The translations under genes and the position numbers were made by a program. A stretch of DNA of 5,323 nucleotides, taken from the NCBI GenBank assembly GCA_030643245.1, contig DAOWME010000206.1, positions 1 through 5,323 on the forward strand, given 5' to 3'. A model generated the notes under the pieces. That model was given only the letters and a program-made list of their open reading frames with translations. It was not told the origin of the DNA and did not search any database. The DNA comes from Deltaproteobacteria bacterium. GTDB taxonomy: Bacteria > Desulfobacterota > UBA8473. Of this stretch, positions 1 to 5,323 are shown piece by piece (the first letter of the stretch is position 1; each line of letters opens with the position of its first letter).

Positions 1-95
1 AAACTACTTATAAAGTTACGTGAAAGATGCCGGAAATTACATAATTAGTTTCCATTTGGAAATGGCCCTATTCTAAAACCTACTGTACCAGTCTG

Positions 96-141
96 CGGGA
101 TTGTTTATGCGGTATGTGTTATATGTCGTCGCATAATCCCG
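96..141. repeat. Imperfect inverted repeat upstream of the synthase-like gene
   Basis: The right arm CGCATAATCCCG (130-141) is the reverse complement of CGGGATTATGCG. The left arm (96-111) reads the same except for a 4-base insertion after CGGGAT. The inner part, TTATGCG at 105-111 against CGCATAA at 130-136, is a perfect 7-bp match across an 18-bp spacer. The repeat lies about 120 bp before the start codon at 263. It could be an operator, a leader-RNA hairpin or a remnant of an element end; nothing in the sequence decides between these. There is no T-run after it, so a simple intrinsic terminator is unlikely. The rest of 1-262 shows no gene and no convincing -35/-10 pair. Confidence 0.4.
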
Positions 142-250
142 TACTATATTCATCTCGCGAAAACTTTATCATTTCTGAATTGGAAACTCGTTACCGCCCA
201 TTTCCTAAAATGCCTGCTTATGGATGGGTCCTAATTACAATTCGTCAGGC

Positions 251-258
251 AAAGGAGA
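251..258 (+). promoter_or_regulatory. Ribosome binding site fixing the start at 263
   Basis: The sequence AAAGGAGA has its AGGAG core at 253-257, five bases before the ATG at 263. An in-frame ATG also exists at 224, but no Shine-Dalgarno sequence precedes it, and the 13 extra residues it would add do not resemble the start of this family. The protein family begins with a Gly-Ile-x-Gly-Tyr-Gly-x-Tyr-Ile-Pro type strand, which starts directly after the 263 ATG. Confidence 0.8.
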
Positions 259-262
259 TAAT

Positions 263-1702
263 ATGGCACCTGGAATAGTGGGTTATGGAGTGTATATCCC
301 CAGATATCGCATCAAGAGAGAAGAAATAGCGAAAACGTGGGGAGGACGCGGTAAGGGAGAAAACGCTGTTCTTAACCAGAATGAGGATGTCGTAACCATG
401 GCGGTAGAGGCATCATTTAACGCCCTGGAACATTCCGTGTTGAATGATCCCAGAGAGATAGACGCCATATACTTAAGCACAGATTCCTCCCCCAACATCG
501 AACATTCATCCATAGGGATCATCGCTCAGACACTTGGGGCAAGAGACGACATCGATGTAATGGACTTCACAGCTTCACCAAGGGCGGGGGTCGCAGCGCT
601 GAAGGCATGCGTAGACGCAGTGGAGTCGGGCAGGATCAAATATGGGCTGGTAATAGGCTCGGATTATCGTCCGGCTTCACCGGGGAGCAATATGGAGATG
701 TTCTTCGGCGGCGGCGCGGCAGCCTTTATAGTGGGAGGCAAAGATACTGTTGCTGACCTTGAATGCGTTCATGCCTATTCGAGCAACTTCAGAGACAACT
801 GGAGGAGTCAGGTAGACACCTACGTAAAGGACTATGAACCGAGGTTTACTCGACAATACGGATATTCGGACCACATATTCAATTCCACACAGGGGTTACT
901 GTCAAAGACCGGCCTAACTGTCGACCAGTTTCAGCACGTTGTCTTTCAACAACCGGACGCAAGACTTCCCGCCGGGATAGCCAAAAGACTCAAGGTAACC
1001 CCTGACCAGATGAAACTGGGGTCCATATTTCAGGACATCGGTGATACGGGCGCCGCCTGCCTATTCATCGGCCTGTCATCGATCTTTGACAGTGCGGTTC
1101 CTGGGAATAAGGTTCTGGCCGTGTCTTACGGCTCGGGTACAAGTGACGCGCTCTACTTTTCTATAAGAGAACCTATGGAGGGGGCAAGGGGCGGATCTAA
1201 AACATACGATTCATATGTGGCGAGCAAGGCATATATAGACTATCCACGGTATCTGAGGGGCAAGGGCGCCCTCACAAAGGACGAGAAACCCGCAAAACTG
1301 GGGGTCTCTCCCCTGTCTCCCCTCATGTGGAGAGCCGGTTCTGAGCTCTATAGACTGATCGGCGCCAAGTGCTTGAACTGCGGTTATGTGAACTTTCCGC
1401 CGTCTCAGAGGAAGATATGCATAAGATGCAGCAATACGGAATTCGAGGAGGTTATGCTTGAAAGGAGAGGAAAGGTGCATACGTTCTGTGTAAACTATTA
1501 CATGCCGCCGGGTTTTGAATCCCCTCTCCCGATCATCATTGGTGATCTGGACGACGGGGTCAGGCATAGAGCATTGGGGACTGAGATGGCCCCCGAAGAT
1601 GTAAAGATCGATATGTCCGTAGAATTGGTTTTACGGAAACTGGCTTCAGAGGACAACGTAAACCTGTATGGAAATGTGTTCAGGCCGATAAGAATCCAAT
1701 AA
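263..1702 (+). CDS. HMG-CoA synthase-like protein fused to a DUF35 zinc-ribbon/OB-fold domain
   Basis: The product is 479 residues. Residues 1 to about 305 form a thiolase-fold domain of the HMG-CoA synthase/KAS-III type. Family landmarks are GYGVYIPRYRI near the N-terminus, GGGAAAFIVG at 149-158, FQQPDARLP at 228-236 and YGSGTSDALYF at 289-299. A linker (about 305-355) leads to a DUF35 module. Its zinc ribbon has cysteines at 370, 373, 386 and 389 (CxxC-x12-CxxC), followed by an OB-fold at about 394-460. DUF35 domains typically bridge a thiolase and a synthase-like partner, and the thiolase gene follows after 24 bp, so the two products probably form one acyl-CoA complex. Aligned by eye with archaeal HMG-CoA synthases, the catalytic Glu, Cys and His positions are Asp74, Pro106 and Gln229. 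True HMG-CoA synthase activity is therefore doubtful, and an automatic label of that kind would probably be wrong. A structural or altered role beside the thiolase is my inference. The fold and fusion are secure; the reaction is unknown. Confidence 0.9.
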   Translation: MAPGIVGYGVYIPRYRIKREEIAKTWGGRGKGENAVLNQNEDVVTMAVEASFNALEHSVLNDPREIDAIYLSTDSSPNIEHSSIGIIAQTLGARDDIDVMDFTASPRAGVAALKACVDAVESGRIKYGLVIGSDYRPASPGSNMEMFFGGGAAAFIVGGKDTVADLECVHAYSSNFRDNWRSQVDTYVKDYEPRFTRQYGYSDHIFNSTQGLLSKTGLTVDQFQHVVFQQPDARLPAGIAKRLKVTPDQMKLGSIFQDIGDTGAACLFIGLSSIFDSAVPGNKVLAVSYGSGTSDALYFSIREPMEGARGGSKTYDSYVASKAYIDYPRYLRGKGALTKDEKPAKLGVSPLSPLMWRAGSELYRLIGAKCLNCGYVNFPPSQRKICIRCSNTEFEEVMLERRGKVHTFCVNYYMPPGFESPLPIIIGDLDDGVRHRALGTEMAPEDVKIDMSVELVLRKLASEDNVNLYGNVFRPIRIQ

Positions 1703-1726
1703 AAAGTCCGTGGGAGGTGAATAGAG

Positions 1727-2938
1727 ATGGGATGGAACAAGGTAGCGTTAGTCGGAGTTGGAATAATACCATTTGGAGAATTATTTGAGAAGGACTGGGA
1801 GGTCATGGTTGAGGAAGCTTATCTAAACGCCATCAGCCAAGTGGATAAAGGCTTCGACCCGAAAGACATTGAGGCGGCATGGGTCGCAGATTGCAGGCCG
1901 GGTGCCCATGGCACCCAGACCATCGCAGGGGTATCCCTGGTAGGCAATATCGGACTCGCGGGTATCCCTTGCACGCATATAGAAAACGGTTGCCCCACGG
2001 GAAGCGACGGATTCAGGAACGGGTGCCTTGGGGTTGCATCCGGGGTTTACGATGTGGTTTTAGTCGTGGGGGCGGAAAAGATGCGAGACAAGTCAACGGC
2101 AGAGATGCTCTCTCTGGCTGCCCAGGGGCACCCTGTGCTTCAGCGGGGAGAGACTGCCATGACTATGTTTGCTCCTCAAGCCATGCGGCACATGCATGAG
2201 TTTGGCACCACCAAGGAACAGATGGCCCTGGTAGCAGTGAAGAACCATAGAAACGGCGTATACGATCCGTATTCTCACTACAGATATGAGATTACCATAG
2301 AAGACGTGTTCAAGTCACCAATGGTATGCAGTCCCCTGAACCTCTTGGACTGTTGTCCTCAGACAGACGGAGCGGCCGCGGCAATAATCTGCAGGGCTGA
2401 CCTGGCCGAAAAGTATACGGATAAACCGATATACGTTGCAGGCTTCGGCATGGGGACCGATACATTTTATGTCCATGAAAAGGAGAACTTTACGGAGTTT
2501 GTGGCATCCGTTAGGGCGGCTAAACAGGCATACGCTATGGCCGGGATTGGGCCTGACGACATAGATGTGGCGGAGGTCCATGACTGTTTTTCTATCACTG
2601 AGATAATCGACTATGAGGATCTGGGGTTCTGCCAAAAGGGTGAGGGGGGGGGATTCATTGAGAGTGGTAAATCGGACCTGGACGGTATAGTTGCAGTTAA
2701 TCCCAGCGGTGGTTTGATGTCAAAAGGGCATCCTTTGGGGGCAACCGGTATTGCACAGATAGCGGAATTATTCTGGCAATTGAGGGAGGAAGTAAGAGAA
2801 TCAAATGGCGGCGGTGACCCAAGCGTAAATGAGAAGAGACAGGTCAAGATCAGGAAGGGTTATGGCCTGCAACATAATGTCGGTGGAAGGGGCATATCAA
2901 ATTCCGTGGTGACGATCCTGACAAGGAACAAGACATAG
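1727..2938 (+). CDS. Thiolase of the SCP2/lipid-transfer (DUF35-dependent) type
   Basis: The product is 403 residues, the usual length for this family. A thiolase makes or cleaves a carbon-carbon bond next to a CoA thioester through a cysteine-bound acyl intermediate. The active site looks complete. The nucleophile is Cys89 in ENGCPTGSDGF, the HDCF motif carries His285, the GHP motif carries His335 (NPSGGLMSKGHPLGATG), and GLQHNVGG carries His383. The HNVGG motif in place of the CxG of classical biosynthetic thiolases places it in the SCP2-like or archaeal group, whose members usually work with a DUF35 protein. The upstream gene supplies that domain. The ribosome binding site GGGAGGTGA (1712-1719) precedes the ATG. 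Candidate roles known for relatives include acetoacetyl-CoA synthesis, thiolysis of aromatic acyl-CoA (BbsB-like), sterol side-chain cleavage (Ltp2-like) and acyl transfer (PhlC-like); the window does not choose among them. A run of nine G at 2644-2652 lies inside the gene but leaves the frame intact. Confidence 0.93.
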   Translation: MGWNKVALVGVGIIPFGELFEKDWEVMVEEAYLNAISQVDKGFDPKDIEAAWVADCRPGAHGTQTIAGVSLVGNIGLAGIPCTHIENGCPTGSDGFRNGCLGVASGVYDVVLVVGAEKMRDKSTAEMLSLAAQGHPVLQRGETAMTMFAPQAMRHMHEFGTTKEQMALVAVKNHRNGVYDPYSHYRYEITIEDVFKSPMVCSPLNLLDCCPQTDGAAAAIICRADLAEKYTDKPIYVAGFGMGTDTFYVHEKENFTEFVASVRAAKQAYAMAGIGPDDIDVAEVHDCFSITEIIDYEDLGFCQKGEGGGFIESGKSDLDGIVAVNPSGGLMSKGHPLGATGIAQIAELFWQLREEVRESNGGGDPSVNEKRQVKIRKGYGLQHNVGGRGISNSVVTILTRNKT

Positions 2939-2939
2939 C

Positions 2940-2967
2940 GTAACTTTTCGGTTTACCAAGAAGTTAC
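2940..2967 (+). terminator. Possible weak terminator hairpin after the thiolase gene
   Basis: GTAACTT (2940-2946) pairs perfectly with AAGTTAC (2961-2967) across a 14-base loop, starting two bases after the thiolase stop codon. The stem is short and poor in GC, and no U-tract follows, so it is at best a weak intrinsic terminator. The position fits; the strength does not. Confidence 0.3.
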
Positions 2968-2973
2968 AAGTAA

Positions 2974-3154
2974 GGGACGAGGCTGAAATAACTTCCCCAT
3001 TAGTGCATCTCATCTTCAGGCCATCTTTGCCCGATCTTCAAGCACAAAATCCTCGAAATAGGTCAGACTATTCCTGCGGTTTTGCACTTTCAGATCGAAC
3101 AAATCTAACCTAAATCTGAGCGCCAACTTGAGGAAGTTATTTCAGCCTCGTCCC
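2974..3154. mobile_element. MITE-like element with 23-bp perfect terminal inverted repeats
   Basis: The left end (2974-2996, beginning GGGACGAGGCTGAAATAAC) and the right end (3132-3154, ending TTTCAGCCTCGTCCC) are perfect 23-bp reverse complements. They enclose about 135 bp. The match continues imperfectly outward to about 2969 and 3159. The trinucleotide TAA occurs in the same orientation just outside both ends (2971-2973 and 3155-3157), which is compatible with a 3-bp target-site duplication but is short enough to be chance. There is no transposase gene inside. Small size, long perfect terminal repeats and a site between convergent genes fit a non-autonomous miniature transposable element. 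A long bidirectional hairpin of another origin is the alternative. I do not recognise the parent insertion-sequence family. Confidence 0.6.
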
Positions 3155-3159
3155 TAACT

Positions 3160-3248
3160 AGAGTGTGAAGTGAGCTAAAGTTAAGGTATTTTGTTTGCTT
3201 AAGAGCCGTCTTAGCGTGTATATCTTAACTTTAGTCACTTCAAACTCT
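3160..3248. repeat. 89-bp near-perfect palindrome (long hairpin)
   Basis: The left arm (3160-3185) and right arm (3224-3248) are reverse complements apart from one mismatch and one extra base. Shared blocks include TGAAGTGA and CTAAAGTTAAG. Pairing continues inward with a G-T pair and AT-rich bases. A second stem sits at the tip, where GCT and AAGA (3197-3204, one bulged T) pair with TCTTAGC (3209-3215) around a GCCG loop. The whole segment can fold as one long hairpin on either strand. It starts within a base or two of the outer end of the preceding element and lies before the 3' end of hflC. It may act as a bidirectional terminator or RNA-stabilising structure, but neither strand shows a T-run after the stem. 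A second miniature element or REP-like repeat is equally possible. Confidence 0.6.
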
Positions 3249-3287
3249 GCGCTGTAGTGTTAAGCGTACCGATTATTTCGTGAAAAG

Positions 3288-4145
3288 TTACCGTTCTTCT
3301 CCAAAATACTTAAAGAAGTCCATCTCCGGGGAGAGAACCATTGTAGTCCCCTTCTTCAGTGATTTCCTGTAAGCCTCAAGACTCCTTATGAATTCATAGA
3401 ATTTTGGGTCTCGTTGATATGCTTCGGCATATATCTTTATGGACTTGCCATCTCCGTCTCCCTTTGTTTCTTCAGCCGTCTTGTAGGCCTCCGCCAGTAT
3501 TACTGTCCTCTCCCTATCAGCGGAAGCTTTAACCTTTAAGGCCGCCTCCCTGCCTTCGGATCTATATTTCATTGCCTGTCTCTCCCTCTCCGCTCTCATC
3601 CTCTCGAATACATGCCGTTCATTCTCAGGAGGAAGGTCGGCCCTCTTTATCCTTACATCTACGACCTCTATACCGTAGCGATCGGCAATCACATTACTTT
3701 TGGCCGAGACCTTTTTCATGATGTCATCTCTCGCCTCAGAGATGATCTCGTTGAGGGTATGCAGGCCCAGCTGCACCCTCAGTTGGGAATATATGATATC
3801 GTCGAGCCGGGACTGCCCCCCGGCCTCATTTTTGACGGTTTTGTAGAATTTCAGCGGCGCCTTTATCTTCCATTTCGAGTAATTGTCAACAACCAGGTTT
3901 TTCTTGTCCTTGGTCAAGACTTCTGCGGGCGCGGCATCATAGTCAAGGACTCGGTTATCAAAATAGGTGATCTGCTGAACAAAGGGAATCTTTATGTGCA
4001 GACCAGGATCGAGTACCACCCGTACCGGCTTGCCCAACTGGATAATGATGGCATATTCCGTCTGGTCTACGGTGTAAAAGGTCATATTTGTGACAATCAG
4101 AAGAACCACAACCACAACACCAACAGTATACATACTCTTTTTCAT
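3288..4145 (-). CDS. hflC: HflC, FtsH protease modulator subunit
   Basis: The product is 285 residues, in the usual range for HflC. A single N-terminal membrane segment (about residues 6-24, rich in Val, Leu and Ile) is followed by the SPFH/prohibitin domain (about 25-190) with YTVDQTEYAIIIQLGKP and DPGLHIKIPF. A charged helical region (about 175-235, with RMRAERERQA and EGREAALKVKASADRERT) is typical of the oligomerising coiled coil. The C-terminal part carries the HflC signature IYAEAYQRDPKFYEFIRSLEAY (about 238-259). HflC and HflK assemble into a membrane-anchored cage around the FtsH protease, with the bulk on the periplasmic side, and limit FtsH access to membrane substrates. The start is supported by GGAGG at 4153-4157, seven bases before the ATG. 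The gene lies 40 bp downstream of hflK and is probably co-transcribed with it. ftsH is not in the window. The stop codon overlaps a 10-bp repeat described in the findings. Confidence 0.95.
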   Translation of the reverse strand: MKKSMYTVGVVVVVLLIVTNMTFYTVDQTEYAIIIQLGKPVRVVLDPGLHIKIPFVQQITYFDNRVLDYDAAPAEVLTKDKKNLVVDNYSKWKIKAPLKFYKTVKNEAGGQSRLDDIIYSQLRVQLGLHTLNEIISEARDDIMKKVSAKSNVIADRYGIEVVDVRIKRADLPPENERHVFERMRAERERQAMKYRSEGREAALKVKASADRERTVILAEAYKTAEETKGDGDGKSIKIYAEAYQRDPKFYEFIRSLEAYRKSLKKGTTMVLSPEMDFFKYFGEER

Positions 4146-4185
4146 GAGTTATCCTCCACTCGTTACCTCGTTACAGGCAGTAAAT

Positions 4186-5235
4186 CTATTCCCCGACCTT
4201 ACTGCCTTCTTCTCTGCCCGTTATTTTGGTCTTGAATGATCCTAACCCTTGGAGCGGGAGGATCGGCAAGACATTTCCAACGTGTTTACTGTCTATAATG
4301 ACCTTTTCTATATCCGCAAATATCTCCTCCATGGTCTCCAGATAGAGCCTTTTCTTAGTCACATCCCTTGCCTTGCTATACTCTTTCAATATCTGAGTAA
4401 ACCTGCTCACATCACCCTCTGCCCGCTTGATCTTAGCCTCGCTGTATGCCTGGGCCTCATTCACTATTTGAGATGCCTTCCCCTTGGCTTTGGGAAGGAT
4501 GTCATTTCTATAACCTTCAGATTCGTTGATAAACTTTATCTTGTCTTCCTTGGCGCTTGCAACATCCTTAAACGACGCCACCACTTCTTTGGGGGGATGG
4601 ACGTCCTGGAGCTGGACAGCCTCAATACTTATGCCTGCCTTATATTCGTCCAAGATACGCTGCAGAAGACGTTTTGTGTCTTGCTGTATCTGGAACTTCC
4701 CAACTGTCAATGCATCACTGATCTTGTTTTTTCCTACAACATCTCTTATAGCCGCTTCAGAAGCCTTTTTCACTGTCCTATCAGGTTCCTTGAGATTGAA
4801 CAGGTAGTTAGCGGCATCCTTTATCTTGTACTGGACAATGAACTGCATATTCACTATATTCTCGTCGCCAGTAAGCATCAATGACTCCGCGGGAACCGCC
4901 CGGTATCTTGCCGGTGGGCCCACTACTACGGTACGGAACCCTACTTCCAACCTTCTGACCTTGGTCACCTTCGGTTTCAAGACTGCCTCAAAGGGCCGCG
5001 GCAGGTGGTAATGCGGGCCGGACACTGTAGTATAGGCCACCTTGCCAAACCTCTTTACCACCCCGACCTCATCCGGCGCCACAATGTAGATGCCCGAGGC
5101 CAGCCATACCAAAACCGCAATCCCAATTAAAATATAACCTATGGGGAACTTTCCTACGAGTTTATTCTTAAGGTTGATGATGATCTCTTCAATATCCGGG
5201 GGGGACTGCCCCCAGTCCTTACCGCCATTGGCCAT
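4186..5235 (-). CDS. hflK: HflK, FtsH protease modulator subunit
   Basis: The product is 349 residues. A short charged cytoplasmic tail (1 to about 30) precedes one membrane segment (about 32-53). The SPFH/prohibitin domain follows at about 50-220, with the HflK-typical stretches PDEVGVVKRFGK (54-65), GPHYHLPRPFE (73-83) and LMLTGDENIV (119-128). A helical charged region (about 225-310) includes KAKGKASQIVNEAQAYSEAK, the HflK counterpart of the stalk of the HflKC cage. The C-terminus ends in a short polar tail. The N-terminal region lacks the long glycine-rich stretch seen in enterobacterial HflK, as in many other phyla. AGGAGG at 5246-5251 lies ten bases upstream of the ATG. HflK is the first gene of the hflKC operon and acts with HflC as a regulatory partner of FtsH. 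A G5/C5 hairpin falls within the first codons (see findings). Confidence 0.95.
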   Translation of the reverse strand: MANGGKDWGQSPPDIEEIIINLKNKLVGKFPIGYILIGIAVLVWLASGIYIVAPDEVGVVKRFGKVAYTTVSGPHYHLPRPFEAVLKPKVTKVRRLEVGFRTVVVGPPARYRAVPAESLMLTGDENIVNMQFIVQYKIKDAANYLFNLKEPDRTVKKASEAAIRDVVGKNKISDALTVGKFQIQQDTKRLLQRILDEYKAGISIEAVQLQDVHPPKEVVASFKDVASAKEDKIKFINESEGYRNDILPKAKGKASQIVNEAQAYSEAKIKRAEGDVSRFTQILKEYSKARDVTKKRLYLETMEEIFADIEKVIIDSKHVGNVLPILPLQGLGSFKTKITGREEGSKVGE

Positions 5236-5285
5236 AGCTTTCTTGCCTCCTATATAAACAGTTAATCCTTAAAGAAGTTTCGTCA

Positions 5286-5314
5286 AAAATATCAAAAATC
5301 AACTCAGGTGTCAA
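5286..5314 (-). promoter_or_regulatory. Sigma-70-type promoter of hflKC
   Basis: On the minus strand a perfect -35 box TTGACA (5314-5309) is followed by a 17-base spacer and a -10 box TATTTT (5291-5286), which matches TATAAT at four of six positions. Transcription would start near 5279 and leave a leader of roughly 45 bases that contains the hflK ribosome binding site. The region is AT-rich and has no competing match as good. I see no heat-shock sigma-32-type promoter, but the window ends only about 10 bases further upstream, so a second promoter cannot be excluded. Confidence 0.65.
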
Positions 5315-5323
5315 CACAATAAC

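Noticed and set aside
49..65. Small palindrome around CCATTTGGAAATGG
   Set aside because: The 6-bp stem has a 2-base loop, too tight to be a stable hairpin, and there is no context to support an operator.
101..150. Promoter for the synthase-thiolase operon (TTGTTT, TTATAT, TACTAT, TATATT combinations)
   Set aside because: No pair of boxes has both acceptable matches and a 16-18-base spacing. The best, TTATAT/TACTAT, has a poor -35 box.
130..153. Xer/dif-like recombination site (CGCATAA followed by an AT-rich half)
   Set aside because: Only the CGCATAA half resembles a dif arm. The second half does not match TTATGTTAA, so the resemblance is superficial.
224..262. Upstream in-frame ATG that would extend the synthase-like protein by 13 residues
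   Set aside because: It has no ribosome binding site, and the strong AAAGGAGA lies inside this extension at the right distance for the ATG at 263, where family similarity begins.
3612..4235. 207-codon open frame on the plus strand opposite hflC
   Set aside because: It is antisense to a well-supported HflC gene, its translation shows no recognisable domain, and it runs across the hflC start and the hflK-hflC gap.
4249..4884. 211-codon open frame on the plus strand opposite hflK
   Set aside because: It lies wholly antisense to hflK, and its translation is a low-credibility mirror of the charged helical region. Long antisense frames are expected from the codon use there.
3808..5213. Shared GGGGGCAGTCCC string in hflC and hflK
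   Set aside because: It encodes Gly-Gln-Ser in both genes in unrelated protein contexts, and a 12-base match of G- and C-rich codons is plausible by chance.

Overview
The window looks like a piece of bacterial chromosome. It holds two convergent two-gene units separated by an intergenic region of about 350 bp rich in inverted repeats. The hflK-hflC pair shows that the host is a bacterium. The other pair, a thiolase next to an HMG-CoA-synthase-like/DUF35 fusion, belongs to a family known from archaea and from some metabolically versatile bacteria, including anaerobic Desulfobacterota-like groups. I cannot assign a lineage from this sequence alone. Base composition is moderate, and the strong Shine-Dalgarno sequences (AAGGAG, GGGAGGTGA, GGAGG) fit ordinary bacterial translation.

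Layout. Positions 1-262 are non-coding, with one imperfect inverted repeat at 96-141 and a clear ribosome binding site for the gene starting at 263. The genes at 263-1702 and 1727-2938 (plus strand, 24 bp apart) form a likely operon. The first encodes an HMG-CoA-synthase/KAS-III-like domain fused to a DUF35 zinc-ribbon/OB-fold domain. The second encodes an SCP2/lipid-transfer-type thiolase with an intact active site. Positions 2939-3287 contain no convincing gene. They hold a small terminator-like hairpin, a 181-bp MITE-like element with 23-bp perfect terminal inverted repeats, and, directly abutting it, an 89-bp near-perfect palindrome. On the minus strand, hflK (5235-4186) and hflC (4145-3288) form an operon with a good sigma-70-type promoter at the right edge of the window.

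How the genes work together. The thiolase and the fusion protein probably form one acyl-CoA-processing complex, in which DUF35 bridges a thiolase and a synthase-like subunit. Related arrangements are the archaeal thiolase/HMG-CoA synthase/DUF35 complex, bacterial PhlACB and BbsAB. The main point of interest is that the synthase-like half has lost all three residues expected at the HMG-CoA synthase catalytic positions (Glu to Asp, Cys to Pro, His to Gln), while the thiolase keeps its Cys/His set. This suggests a thiolase-centred enzyme with a non-catalytic or re-purposed partner; the substrate cannot be read from the window. HflK and HflC form the membrane complex that modulates the FtsH protease, and I see no functional link to the thiolase unit.
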